The position numbers and the translations under genes were made by a program. 64,000 bases of DNA from Notospermus geniculatus (taxonomy: Eukaryota > Nemertea > Pilidiophora > Heteronemertea > Lineidae). Shown here piece by piece: positions 26,076-37,538 of this stretch. Every line of letters begins with the position of its first letter. The first letter of the stretch is position 1. Below the pieces are notes generated by a model. That model did not search any database and was not told the origin of the DNA. It worked only from the letters and a program-made list of their open reading frames with translations. Where the stretch lies: contig NMRB01000742.1 of the NCBI GenBank assembly GCA_002633025.1, positions 83,451 through 147,450 of the forward strand, written 5' to 3'.

Positions 26076-28730
26076 TCAAGCAACAGATACGCAGCAATAA
26101 CATCCGGGACATGACGTCACACCCCTCACAGCCATGCGCACTTCATACCAAAAGTTTTCTTTTCGTGAGGTCAGTTGTTCATCGAGGTGTTGGTCTGTCG
26201 AGTATGGCCAGGTAAAACATGGACGCCTTCGAGATAGATCATGAAGTTTTGTAGGAAGGGAATATTTACGTAATCCCACTAACAACAAAACGAAATTAAT
26301 CTGCCTCAACTCGCCATCTGGAATGTTCTCTTCGATATCCGGCCAAAGCTTCTGGACGAAGTTGTCGGTTACTACAAGTAGAATGCATTTAAAATGGCGC
26401 CCGTGTTGAGTAATTTGCCTCGACATACTATTCTCTTCAACAGGGCCTGCATGGCTAATATTACACCGCATTTCGTCGCAGTTCTTCAACTTTTCATCCA
26501 TGTCAAGCTTCTCGTTCACCCATTCAGCATCAGCAGCTGAGCGACGGTCCCAGCACACATAAGCATGTTGCTGATCCCTCCCTCGCCGTTGCAACTTCCT
26601 TGTCGCCGCAGAATACTGACTGCTCGTCTTTGTGCAGTAGCGATACATCCAGATCGACAAAACAACAACTAACAGGAAGACTACGATCGGAACAACTGTG
26701 ACGATGTACAGCTCGCCTTGACAGTTATCCGCGAGAGACGGACGAAAGTCTAGGTCGACTCTCTTCCCGTACATGCCTGTCCCTTCTTTCTCACCGAATG
26801 GCGTAAGACACAAAATTTCATCGGGATCCATTACGTGTACTCGTGGCCTCGCGGACAACACGATTGTTTTATTTGGATTCCTTAGCCACTCTGCGAAAGG
26901 TGATAAAGAACACAAGCAGCTGTATGCGTTGTTCCCAAGCTTCACCACTTGTAGATTTGTCATCCTGTGGAATACGTCGACGTCAATGTACGTAATTTTA
27001 TTGTCAGAGACATCGAGGTTTTTCATATTCGTCAGTGTTTTGAACCATTCTCCAGATATCGATGCTAACCTGTTGAGGGACAGGTTAAGAACTTCTAAAT
27101 TGCCGAAATGTGAGAATAGGGGCATATTGTCGTTCGTGATGCCGCTATTTGAGATGTTAATGACCTTGAGATTGTCAAGGTCATGAAACAGCTCTCCCAT
27201 TTCTTTATGGGTGTACCTCTTGTTGCCGAAATCTGTTCGCCACATATCCAAATGTTTCAACTTCGACAGTCCTTTGAACAGGCTCAGATACTGCTGTTTC
27301 TTTAACGTTCTAAAAAGCCTGTAATTGTTGCTCAAGTCAAGATGTTCAAGGTTTGCAAGGCCTTTGAACCATGTGATATTTGCACTGTGTCTTCCATTGG
27401 TGGTCTCGTCGAAAGATCGCCGGAGGAGTAAGACACGTAAATTGGGGACAGTTGGTTTACCGTCCTTGGTCAAGAACCGGAGAGCAGATGCTGACTGTGA
27501 TAGGCGATTGAAGGAAATGTCAAGAAATTTCAAGCTGTTCATTTCGCTGCTGAAGTACACGTCCAGACCATTGGACAACCGATTCCATGACAGGTCAAGG
27601 GTTTCCAAACCACGAATTTGTGAAAATATGGTGAAATTTATCGGCGCTGCCAGTAGGCCTGCTCCAAGAATGTTACTTGAAAGGTTCAGCGAGCGTAAAC
27701 TCACCAGATGTTGCAGTTCGGAGATTGCCCAGACGCTTTTAGCGTCCAATCGAGTTTTGTATACCAGCAGTTCATCCACGGTACGCTGTCGCAGTGCTGT
27801 AACTAGTTCTCGGAAGACTTTGTGCAGGTCTTCACCAGACTTGATTATCCACCTGACGTCGGAAAAGTCCACAGTACCTAATCCGTCGTGCCCTTCGAAC
27901 GAATTCTCATCAATGGAAACAAAACTATTGCCTTTGAAGCGAAGCGATACGTTTCGTGGACAGTTGATGTTTTTAAAATCTCCTGGCTGAAGGGTTTTGA
28001 TCATTGTGTAACTGTAATCAACCGAACACACACGGGTTGGGTGACCGCTGCTCAGGGTGGCATGTGATATCGGATTATCATGCAGAATCAAATCCACATA
28101 GTTGTTTTTAAGGACGGGATTGAAGCTGTCTAGCCGAGTATAACTCAGGTCCAACTCCGTCAAACTGAGTAGATCATCAAAAATATCCACACCGATAAAT
28201 GTAAGGCTCGGATTGTCCGCCAAGGACAACTTCTCCAAACCCTTCAGTCCCGCAAGCGTTCTTCTTTTGACCTTGTGCATGCCAACATTATTTAGTTTTA
28301 ACGTCATCAAATTCTCAAAACCCTCGGTGAATATTCCTGGATCGACGTCGCTTTCAATTGCACAGTTCGATATTTCTAGATAATCCCAGTTCTGCCTCGA
28401 AGGAAATCGAATGACTTTGGTGGGCCCATCGAGTTTAAGGCGTTGTAAAATGTCCACAGCCATTTCTGGTTTATTCAAATCAGAATGACAATCTCGAATG
28501 ATCAATGTTTTTACATAGTTTTCACTCTCTAAATAATTCATGACGTCATCCAAAGTTGCTGATCTACACCTCAATGTGGTGCCATTCAGTTCAAAAGTAC
28601 ACCCTTCGGGCTTCACTGCGTGTGGTCTGGGGTTTTTGCTTTCATCGATACCCAGGCACAGGATACGAGGCAGGAGGACGACTGCCAAAATCGGGAGAAA
28701 CCTGATGTACGTCATGACGTGCGTAGTCAC
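26076..28730 (-). CDS. Toll-like receptor, intronless, 884 residues
   Basis: A single open frame codes in order for: a hydrophobic signal peptide (IRFLPILAVVLLPRILCLG, about residues 8-26); a long leucine-rich-repeat ectodomain with many LxxLxLxxNxL units (for example LEKLSLADNPSLTFI, LETLDLSWNRL, LEVLNLSLNRL); a cysteine-rich LRR cap (SCLCSLSPFAEWL, with a later Cys in EILCLTPFG); one transmembrane helix (about 675-700, VTVVPIVVFLLVVVLSIW); and a cytoplasmic TIR domain (about 721-870, starting HAYVCWD and ending in a box 3-like ENFWYEVRMA). It should be a cell-surface or endosomal innate immune receptor signalling through TIR adaptors. The BB-loop region (CNISHAGPVEENS) lacks the usual RD-x-x-PG motif. 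Two start codons, at 28730 and 28715, are possible. The single-exon form matches the expanded TLR families of sea urchins and amphioxus. Confidence 0.93.
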   Translation of the reverse strand: MTTHVMTYIRFLPILAVVLLPRILCLGIDESKNPRPHAVKPEGCTFELNGTTLRCRSATLDDVMNYLESENYVKTLIIRDCHSDLNKPEMAVDILQRLKLDGPTKVIRFPSRQNWDYLEISNCAIESDVDPGIFTEGFENLMTLKLNNVGMHKVKRRTLAGLKGLEKLSLADNPSLTFIGVDIFDDLLSLTELDLSYTRLDSFNPVLKNNYVDLILHDNPISHATLSSGHPTRVCSVDYSYTMIKTLQPGDFKNINCPRNVSLRFKGNSFVSIDENSFEGHDGLGTVDFSDVRWIIKSGEDLHKVFRELVTALRQRTVDELLVYKTRLDAKSVWAISELQHLVSLRSLNLSSNILGAGLLAAPINFTIFSQIRGLETLDLSWNRLSNGLDVYFSSEMNSLKFLDISFNRLSQSASALRFLTKDGKPTVPNLRVLLLRRSFDETTNGRHSANITWFKGLANLEHLDLSNNYRLFRTLKKQQYLSLFKGLSKLKHLDMWRTDFGNKRYTHKEMGELFHDLDNLKVINISNSGITNDNMPLFSHFGNLEVLNLSLNRLASISGEWFKTLTNMKNLDVSDNKITYIDVDVFHRMTNLQVVKLGNNAYSCLCSLSPFAEWLRNPNKTIVLSARPRVHVMDPDEILCLTPFGEKEGTGMYGKRVDLDFRPSLADNCQGELYIVTVVPIVVFLLVVVLSIWMYRYCTKTSSQYSAATRKLQRRGRDQQHAYVCWDRRSAADAEWVNEKLDMDEKLKNCDEMRCNISHAGPVEENSMSRQITQHGRHFKCILLVVTDNFVQKLWPDIEENIPDGELRQINFVLLLVGLRKYSLPTKLHDLSRRRPCFTWPYSTDQHLDEQLTSRKENFWYEVRMAVRGVTSCPGCYCCVSVA

Positions 28731-30685
28731 TCGACGAATCTGAAAAAAGAGAGAGCTTTCTTTAGCTTTCTGTATGGAGTTGCCCCCTCCCCCGCCTGTT
28801 GTGCAAGCATTTTAGAAGCCAGGCACGCCGGGATTGTTCCAAAAGAATGATATATGCAAATAACGCTTAATACGAACGGCTGTGCATGTGACATCCGACG
28901 TTCGTCACTCCAGGGGCCCGGATGTCATCATGCACATAAAGCGAAGGCATGAAGGCCTAGGCCCTCCCAGAAACTCCTGGGCACATGTACGGCCATCTTC
29001 ATCCATCAGGACCAACATCATAGTGAAGGAAACATCGCTACACATACTGCATGCAGCAATACTTCACACATGCTGCATGAAGTGTGTGTACATTAATCAC
29101 TGTACACTGCATTAGATTCCTCCCGAGGTGTAAGATACTTTGTTTTATGAAAGGAATCAGAGAAAAAGACGAATTTCTCACCATTTTTGATCGAGCTCTC
29201 ACGTTCGTTATGTAACGCTTACTGGATCACCTTAGGAGACACATNCCCCCCCCCCCCCCCCAGTTCGTCAGATGAGTTGGGTTCAAGCGATCCTAGGAAT
29301 GGAAGTCCTAAGGATACAAGTCCGAGACGCAGTAGTCTGCTATTGTATGGTGATATTCGAACAGTCATCGTCCATATCCTAATCCCTCGTTGAAAAATAA
29401 AGCCGGACTAAGATTCATAGAGGACTTAGATTCCTGTCACACCGACCGGGAATTGATGGCAACAAAAAACTAACAGTTCGTGACAACTGAAGTGACGTAA
29501 TTTATGTCTTTAGTTTTCTTCGTCGTGGTGGACGGTCATGGCCCAGGCCCGTTTCATGCTTCACTAGTCACAATGTATCACCTAAGTCATCTAAGCCTAC
29601 ATTTTTCTATTGAATTTATTGCTTTTCTTCGTGTTCATGCAAGGAAGGGGTCGGAAAGGTTAGCCCTGGGGACATTTTGTTGTGCCGGGAAAGATTGATA
29701 AGATATGGATTCCTTTCTATAGGACAAGCCTCCTGAAAGGGCTTCTTAGTCGAGCTCTCTGTGGTGATTGTCTTCAAAAAAAGTACTGTCTTATCAAAAT
29801 TCTTCCAAGTCCCAGAAATGAGTCCTAGAAAAACATTGATCGATGGTGTCACGGTTGGGTAACCTATGTTGTATATGATGCCCTTTTCTTTATTGACGGG
29901 CTAGTTCTGTCCTGCTGTATATCCGTCAACAAGACAGCATTGAAAGAACGCATTGAAGACGGGTTTTAATGATATATCATGTGGAATAGAGGGCATAGAT
30001 TTTATTCTTTACATTCGCGAGCATTTGCCAGTTCAGGGCTGGTTTCACTAGAGGTTCTAAGTTGAAGGTAAGTTTTGGCCTATTTTCCGAGTTTCCACTG
30101 AAATAAGTCTGTGCACTTTATGCTTGTGTTTCTCCTAGGAACACTGACTCCGAATGTCAAATCAAGAGAGGTTAACCGTTATGTTTGAATGTTTACTCTT
30201 GTCGTTCTTCCCATACGAACATGTAAGAAACTTTTGGCCAGTCCAATCAATATGTTTGTCAAGTTGTTCACCTGATTCATAACAAAATAATAATGAGCCA
30301 TGATATGATAAACTGTCACTTCTGTACCGTAAAATCGAAAAGTTGCTCTAAAGTGGTTTCTGTATCACAAACACCGCTGCAGGTCAGAAAATGTTCGGCG
30401 TTGAAGCCTTCCACAGTATGGCCAATAGTTAGGCCTATTTTCTCGCCTGCATGCTCTTCCGATATTTCACATATCAAGCCCCATGAAAATTATCGAAGAC
30501 GCCAGGAAATGACAGAAATTCGAAGTCCGAAAACCAGCTGAGATGCATGCTCAATTTCCCACTTGTTACAAGGGGTGAACCATACAGTCGTTGGCCACCA
30601 TAGGTGCCGTATAAGTTGACTAACTATCAAATTTTATCTATCAGGTTTCTTTCTGACTTCCTGATGACTGATCTTTACTGTCAAA
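28731..30685. other. Intergenic region between divergent TLR and SLC28 genes
   Basis: The TLR (minus) and SLC28 (plus) genes point away from each other, so both promoters should lie here. No TATA box stands out. There is a run of C at 29246-29262 preceded by an unknown base at 29245, which is probably a sequencing problem. Confidence 0.5.
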
Positions 30686-33600
30686 ATGACAACCACGCAA
30701 TCAGCAGAAAATCTCACGAATGGTGAAGAGAATGATACAACGTTCACAAACCCTGCTTTTGACTCGCAAGATGACGTAACTAAAACTGATAATGTACCCA
30801 AAACTGATGATGATGGACCACAGAAGGTAAACATTTGACATGATTGTATTGATTGATTGTATTGTAATACATAAAGCAAGTGGCCATGCTGTTTAGCGTG
30901 AACCCCCAAATCACATCAGACCAAGACAACGCCATCTGTTGGTGACCTAACTAATAGTCAAAGGAATACCCTCAGTCTTGTTACTCTCCACTTCCAGCGA
31001 GAAGAGGAGGTTGTAATCGAAGTGTTTACCGTTTATGATGAACCACAGGATCAGAAAGATGAAGCAGACGAGGATTCCAACTGTTGCTCCATGGCAGTTA
31101 CCAATGTCCAAACACGTTTTGCGGAATTCTACCACGAACACCACGACTATATTTGGCTTTTCGTCTTAGTGGTGCTGGTAGTCGCATACGGATGCTACTT
31201 GGCAGGCGCCTTGTGGTACCGTTTCGGCGACAACGCTAGTATCCAGCTGCTAGTGATGACATGCGTGCTTATTGTGCTGACTGCCATTGCTATCATTAAC
31301 TGGACGCTCGGAGATCAAATTTACAAAGTAATGATCAAACCATTGGTGGATTTCTTCTGCCATACTAAACGCGGAAAGAAAGTTGGGATGGTGCTGAAAT
31401 GGTAAGAGTAAGACACGCTGGTCACGAAATATAAGATAGGCTTACAGTCATAACGTGTGCCTAGGCATAGCAGTCTCACTTAACGATTTTTTTCACGTGC
31501 TGCTCCACGTGAGAGTTTTCCCGTGCCTGTATGCTCTCAATGGGCAATTCACCATTGTTGGTGAACGGCGTACGCGGAGATAAATGACACAAAAGACGAT
31601 TGCCCATATCTTTCTAATTCGGTTGTTAAGAGGTGCAGCCCAAATTCCGCATGAGGGGAAAGGTATTCAGTTTGGCATATCTGGTGGTTTGTTTTGTTGT
31701 TCAGGCGGGAACGACGGATCCATGTGGTATTCTTGATGACGGTGCTGCTGCCTATAAGATGGTACTACCACCTATTAGATACGATGTCACTCCCACAATT
31801 TTGGTATTCTCATCTTGCAGGATTCTTCTTGTGATTGTCATCGTTTTGATAATCCTTTTCCTCGTCCTTGGCGTCGGGATGGTAAATTCGTACAACCTTG
31901 TCTCCTTCGGTGGACTGGCTGCATACGTTCTCTTATGCTTCATCTTCTCAAAAAACCCTGCCGCGGTAAGTATCAAGAGGGACGACGTTGACGCGATCGT
32001 TTCACGACACGAGTGAAAAGTGGGCACGGTCGGCGGTAAACTGAATGCAGAGGTCGTTCAAGATGGCCGACCAAGATGGCGGCTTCCACCTATAGCGGCC
32101 GCCATTAGCCTAATTGTTACGACACCCATGTTTATAGAACCTGGGATTCAACGGGGCTGATCACTGATCCTAACCCAACCACCATTCTTACCTCCTTTTC
32201 AACTACATGTATACTATGAAGAGTCGGCCATCTTGAACGAGATCTGTATTCAGTCTACCGCCGACCAGCGAGTAGCAAGAGAATACCTCGTGACGTCATA
32301 CCTAGAATTATCATTTTCCTACATTCACTATGTTGCGAGGCTTTGCCTGTCCATTCCCCATCCGTTCCTCTAAGATGGCGCGTTCTCCTCATTGTTGAAA
32401 GGAAATCCACAGCATTAGACCTATTTCTTTTGTAGGTAAAATGGCGACCGGTGATTTTCGGTATTCTCCTACAATTCATTTTGGGCCTGATTATTCTGAA
32501 AACCAGATGGGGATACCAAACGTTCGAATGGATAGGAGAAAAGATAAAAGATTTTCTCGACTACGCGGATGCCGGGTCGAAGTTCGTTTTTGGAGACAAA
32601 ACGTACACCAACCATTTTTTTGCATTCAAAGTAAGTATTGGATACGGTATGTTGATATTGGAAGTGGTCCTTAACGATGTGATTAGTAGTGACACGTAAA
32701 GGTGTTCATCTATGTAAGACTGTTTTCGTGCGAGTTGGCTCTCAATGGGCCATTCACCATTTTTGTTTTCCAGTCGGCTTACGTTGAGACCGATGATCAT
32801 CCTGGCCCTCTTAAGGCGCTGCTCCACTTGACAGTTTTCTCGTGGAAGTTGGCTCACAATGGGCAATTCACCATTGTTTGTGTCCCGTCGGCTTACGCTG
32901 AGACCAATGACACAAACAACTGCTCGCAGTTGAGTTGCCCATTGAGAGCCAACTTCTGCGAAAAAACTGTCAAGTGGAGCAGCACCTTTAGCATCGCTCC
33001 CTAGGTCGCACGTGGGTGCGAGCTAGGGAGTGATGCAAAGAGGGTTTGATTTCTTCAGGATGACCGATGACACAAACGACTGCCCATTGTTTTCTATGGT
33101 TTAGAGTTGCCCAAAGAGAGCCAACTCGCTCTACGAAACTCTCACTGGAGTGGAACGTAGGTCTTCGAATCGGAATTAAGTTTCTATAATGCCGATGAAA
33201 AGCGGTGATGATTTGGTAGGCCTACACAGCAGGATAGCGAGACCCTTCCGTCTCTTCAACAAACTGTAGCCAGTGGCTCACAGTCAAATACTAATACCAC
33301 AACTTGTACATGTTACAAAACATCCCGTTTCATCCTTTCATGCGCCAAAATTGCAGATGTAGGTCACAGAGACCTGGCTTTGCGACTGGGGTCCACAGGG
33401 ACTTGAGGCATGCATGGCAGGGGTGGTGGGTGTTTCCGAGGTCCCAAAGCACCCACGGACAGTGTCCTGACCCCCGGGGTAAAATACCCCAGAAATATGT
33501 ATATATGTATGTATATATTTCTGGGGTATTTTACCCCGGGGGTCAGGACACTGTCCGTGGGTGCTTTGGGACCTCGGAAACACCCACCACCCCTGCCATG

Positions 33601-36600
33601 CATGCCTCAAGTCCCTGTGCTGGGGTCTAGCTCCTCCACATCATATCAAAAACGTCAATGTCAGGATTTCGTTGGAAGACATCAACAGCCTCTGTGTGGT
33701 CGGCAATGCTGACCATCACCAACAGGAGAAGCTGGACCGGACCGGTAATGTCAGAATTTGGTGTACCTGTATTTTAGGTCCTCCCGGTTATCGTGTACTT
33801 CAGCACGGTGATCTCCATGTTGTACTACCTAGGCTGGATGCAGGTGGTCATTAGGAAGATGTCCTGGGTCATGCAAGTCACAATGGGAACGACAGCTGGG
33901 GAATCTTTGAACGCTGCTGGTAACATCTTCGTCGGCCAGGTAACGGTCATTCTCATCCTGACTGAACTCTTGCTCGCGTGATTTTCCCCTAAATTCTATG
34001 TTCCTCTCAGGCCTAGGTCACCCACAGCACAGGGCTGAAAGTTTCATACGATTTTTAAAAATTCTGATTCGTCGGGTCTCATCAGAGATCGGCGGCCACT
34101 ACCGCTTGACACTATTGGATACTCCAAACATATAAGTATCTGCACAGTGGGCTTACCTCATGCATAATAATTTTTGGGACCTGGATCAGTGTTATGGTGC
34201 CGAGGATAGAGTATTTGTTTTTTTACAGAGTGAGGCACCTCTTATGATTCGCCCACTGATTAAGGACATGACAAAATCAGAGCTCCACGCCATCATGACT
34301 GGAGGATTTGCCACTATTGCCGGGAGCGTCTTCGCCGCGTTTGTAAACTTCGGGGTAGGTTATGCCTATTTTCTGTCGTAGGCTTACGTCTCATGTTAAA
34401 TGTGGATAAGACCAGTCAGTAAATCATGTCATTCCAGGTCCCAGCCAATCATCTTATCTCGGCTTCCGTGATGTCTGCCCCAGCTGCGCTGGCAGTGTCC
34501 AAGCTGTTCTATCCAGAGACGAAAAAGTCGAAACAGACTTCAAAAGACGTTGTGCATATGGAAAAGAGGTAGGGCCGATTTGAAAAGTGCCTGAGACAGG
34601 GCAACACGGGCATTTCGGCTTGAAAGAGCCCTTCAAAATTGATGACACAGAGGTAGAGCTGACATGAGTTTACGCCCAATGATCGACATTGGCCCTGCCA
34701 CCCTGTAACAAATGTTCAAACGATTTTCAAGCTTGAACAGTACCTACAATTTGGTTCTTTGTGTTTATGATTCCAGTCCGGAGAGGAATATCTTCGAAGC
34801 GATCTCGAGCGGTGCCTCAAATTCGGCGAAGCTTATTGCTAATATTGCTGTCAACTTGATCGCCTTTTTGGCCTTACTGGAGTTTGTCAATCAGACTCTG
34901 AGGTGGATTGGTATCAGAGTTAGCCTGCAGCCACCCGACTATCCGTATTTGACCTTCGAGGTGAGTCAGCGAAATATTCAGAAATGTGTTCGGATTTTAC
35001 CTCTGTCTCTCCAGCTACTAATAACCGTATTCGTCATTCGCCGAGCGAGGCAGACCAATCGTCAGAAACGCCGTACATGTAGTATGAACATCAGAAGTTA
35101 GCGCTCGTTCCCTTCGTCACCGCACACAAAAGAAGAGAGCGAGCGCTATTAAAGAACCTCTGGTGTTCTAAGGATGGTCGGAAAGGGATGTCAGAAACTT
35201 ACCTCTCTCTCTCTCTCCACGAAGAGATGAATTTCAGAAGCTTTCCGCTACAAAAACATTCAATCACATTTTGGCCGCTCTTGTTTCCTGTCTCTGATTT
35301 GGCACCAAGTTGTTTTAGGACAGCGCCCCCCCCCCGAAAATAACAGAAATTCTTTAGCGCTCGCCCCCTTCCTCGCCGCACACGATGAATGTGGTGACGG
35401 AGTACGAACCACTAATTACCTCAGGATGAGAGCTTTTTGTCCCTACCATCACACTGCCTACAGTTTACTCAAAAAATGTAGCTAATGATCAAAATCTAAG
35501 GAAATTTGTCATTCCAGCTCATTTGTTCCTACGTGTTCTGGCCTCTTGCCTTCATGATGGGTGCCGATGCGCAACACTCGCGACAACTCGCTGAATTGAT
35601 TGGGCTGAAGACATTTGCCAATGAATTTGTCGCCTACCGAAGACTCGGGGTCATGCTTGACAACACCAAGGCTCATCTGCGTTACCTGGAGCAGTACAAC
35701 CTGACGGACTTGGCCATAGGAAACCCCCGCTACGATGCTGCTATCAGGCATTCCTTTGATGATATCATACATCGCTATGACTCACTGACGCTGAGATACG
35801 GAATAATGGACGTAAGTGACGATTGAAGAATCACTTATTGTCTCGCTGCACCAATATTCGTCCTCATGTTCAGTTGATTATAGCTATAGACCCACTACAG
35901 GACACTGGCATGATTGGCGCCAAAGGTGAAGGATCATCAATAGACGGCGCTGTTTGACGAGGGGTCCAATCATAAGCCATCATCACATACTGACGCCGCC
36001 ATAACACACTTTCTGATTGGCTAAGATATGTGTACAACCATCTATTTTTGGTACAACATGTAGGCCTACACTGTATATTCACACTCATCGCGGCAGATTC
36101 CCAGCAGGGATTTCCCGTAAAAACTCAAACGCTGTCTATTTTGATGATCGCTTGGATTTCCGTTGCTTCATTCCAGCACCGCACATTGGTGATAGCCACG
36201 TATGCCCTGTGCGGTTTTTCCAATTTCGGTTCCATTGGAATAATGATCGGTACATTGACAGCAATGGCGCCCAGGAGAAAGTCGGACATTGCCGAAGTTG
36301 CGTTCAGGGCGATGATAGCTGGGAACGTAGCGTGTTTCATGACCGCTTGTATTGCAGGTCAGTATGTCGTGTGTGGCGGGTTTCATGCTGGAGAAATACG
36401 GGCTTCCGATCCCTCACGTGTCACAGATGCGAGTCTGGAACCCAAAGCCAACGGCGAAATGGGTTACCGACGCTGATTGGCTCCTTTTTGTCACATGACG
36501 GGGAACCCTTCTGTGATTCGTTGTGCTGGTCAAGCAGCATTGTCACATGATTTACAAATGGCGATACCTGCATCACAGAATTACACATATGCTCAGAATG

Positions 36601-36667
36601 ATTTTAAGTCTCCGTTTTATTTTCAGGTTTGATGTACGAACCTCCCGAGGTGATATTGGGAACATAG
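30686..36667 (+). CDS. Concentrative nucleoside transporter (SLC28/CNT family), 11 coding exons, 667 residues
   Basis: Exons: 30686-30826, 30998-31401, 31821-31965, 32436-32630, 33778-33939, 34229-34354, 34438-34568, 34777-34960, 35518-35811, 36177-36357, 36627-36667; all GT-AG, phases consistent, 2004 bases with the stop. The first 100 or so residues are acidic and cytosolic, then many hydrophobic helices follow. Family hallmarks are [40 protein letters not shown] and the CNT signature [12 protein letters not shown] (about residue 525). The protein should be a plasma-membrane sodium (or proton) coupled nucleoside importer; its substrate range cannot be set from this. The length fits vertebrate CNTs (about 650-690). 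The C-terminus is short ([13 protein letters not shown]), without the long extracellular tail of mammalian forms. The introns hold a cluster of inverted-repeat elements. Confidence 0.93.
31494..31606. mobile_element. MITE fragment, family of 32813-32996
   Basis: Shares CGTGCTGCTCCACGTGAGAG, CTCTCAATGGGCAATTCACC and ATTGTTGGTGAACGGCGTACG with the fuller element at 32813-32996. Lies in the intron between SLC28 exons 2 and 3. Confidence 0.55.
32028..32266. mobile_element. Inverted-repeat element, about 239 bp, in an SLC28 intron
   Basis: The left arm, GGTCGGCGGTAAACTGAATG followed by CAGAGGTCGTTCAAGATGGCCGAC, pairs with the right arm, GTCGGCCATCTTGAACGAGA followed by TCTGTATTCAGTCTACCGCCGACC. 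The arms are about 43 bp with a few mismatches. It has no coding capacity. No target duplication is clear. Confidence 0.7.
32700..32795. mobile_element. MITE fragment next to the fuller copy
   Basis: CGAGTTGGCTCTCAATGGGC, CATTCACCATTTTTG and GTCGGCTTACGTTGAGACCG match the left half of the element that follows at 32813. Adjacent insertion or nesting is likely. Confidence 0.55.
32813..32996. mobile_element. MITE with about 55-bp inverted arms, best copy of a local family
   Basis: The left arm, GGCGCTGCTCCACTTGACAG, TTTTCTCGTGGAAGTTGGCT, CACAATGGGCAA, pairs with the right arm, TTGCCCATTGAGAGCCAACT, TCTGCGAAAAAACTGTCAAG, TGGAGCAGCACC. Related pieces lie at 31494-31606, 32700-32795 and 33060-33160, all in SLC28 introns, so the family amplified or inserted repeatedly here. 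Confidence 0.7.
33060..33160. mobile_element. MITE fragment, right half of the same family
   Basis: GACCGATGACACAAACGACTGCCCAT and AGTTGCCC-AAAGAGAGCCAACTCG, followed by AAACTCTCACTGGAGTGGAA, follow the order of the right half of 32813-32996. Same intron of the SLC28 gene. Confidence 0.55.
33394..33619. mobile_element. 226-bp near-perfect palindrome with 8-bp target duplication
   Basis: The arms are about 107 bp and almost perfectly complementary, starting CACAGGGACTTGAGGCATGC and meeting at an AT-rich centre (TATATATGTATGTATATA, about 33491-33521). The direct repeat CTGGGGTC is found at 33386-33393 and again at 33620-33627. An 8-bp target duplication points to the hAT or P superfamily. It has no coding capacity, so it is non-autonomous. 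It lies in the intron between SLC28 exons 4 and 5. Confidence 0.85.
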
Positions 36668-37538
36668 CACAGGAGCTCTGAAAAGGATCTGAAGCTTGAT
36701 CTTGTGAATCAATAGATGCCCGAGTAATGAATTCTTTCCTCTGGATATTAGCGCTTTTTTGAACGTTAACTGCCATGTTAACGTTAACTGCCGTGTAGAT
36801 ACTGTAGATTTGCCACCTGATGGGGGGGGGGTTTAAGGGTGCGGCAGCATCAGAAAAAGTCAAAGGAAATGTGGCTTCAATACATTCTGGCTTGACGCAA
36901 TACCCAGAAGTCTTTGGATGGCTTTAATAGTGATTAGTTTATGATACACTATCATGCATGTACGGTATTTATGTTGTTACATCTAGCATATATGTAGGTC
37001 GTCTGTGATAGAATAAATGTACATGTAGCCCTAACATGGATATGCATATTTCTTTATTTCAAAAAAGCATTTGGATACTATTGTTGATTTTGTGTGGATC
37101 ACCATTATACGTAAAACCAAAAAATAAATTAACAATGATCATATCACAATCGCTAAAATGATTTAGAAATAATATTGTATTGGTATGAAGTGTCATGATG
37201 TGTGTGAACGATGATGTCATCTCAGATGCAGCTACTCGGTAGACTGGCCTCCCCATAACACTTTTGATTCGCATTATTGGGCGAATTCGTATAAGGCCTC
37301 CACACACTTGTGCGTTTAACGCTGCGTTTGACAGTAAATCCTTAGGTATTTCTCGCCGGCACTGCCTCCGGGTGCATCCGAAATCGCATCGCAAACTTGA
37401 TAGGTGCGTGGGGACCTTGGCTTGGCCTCACCTTGGTCAGCAACTCAACACAACACAGCACGGCCTTTCCTTCTTGAATGCATCAATCTTTGAACCCTGG
37501 TTCAGCCAAATGTATCGAACAACTCGGTCCTAACCCAA
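36668..37538. other. Stretch between convergent genes
   Basis: Downstream region of the plus-strand SLC28 gene up to the last exon of the minus-strand MRH gene. The first block of the large duplication starts at about 37289. No gene seen; a run of eight or more G lies near 36825. Confidence 0.5.

Noticed and set aside
27325-27990. 221-codon plus-strand frame
   Set aside because: Antisense to the LRR region of the Toll-like receptor; composition follows the minus-strand codons.
33304-33712. Overlapping open frames of 79-108 codons on both strands around 33.3-33.7 kb
   Set aside because: They are read-throughs of the 226-bp palindrome; the near-identical peptides on both strands are explained by the inverted repeat.
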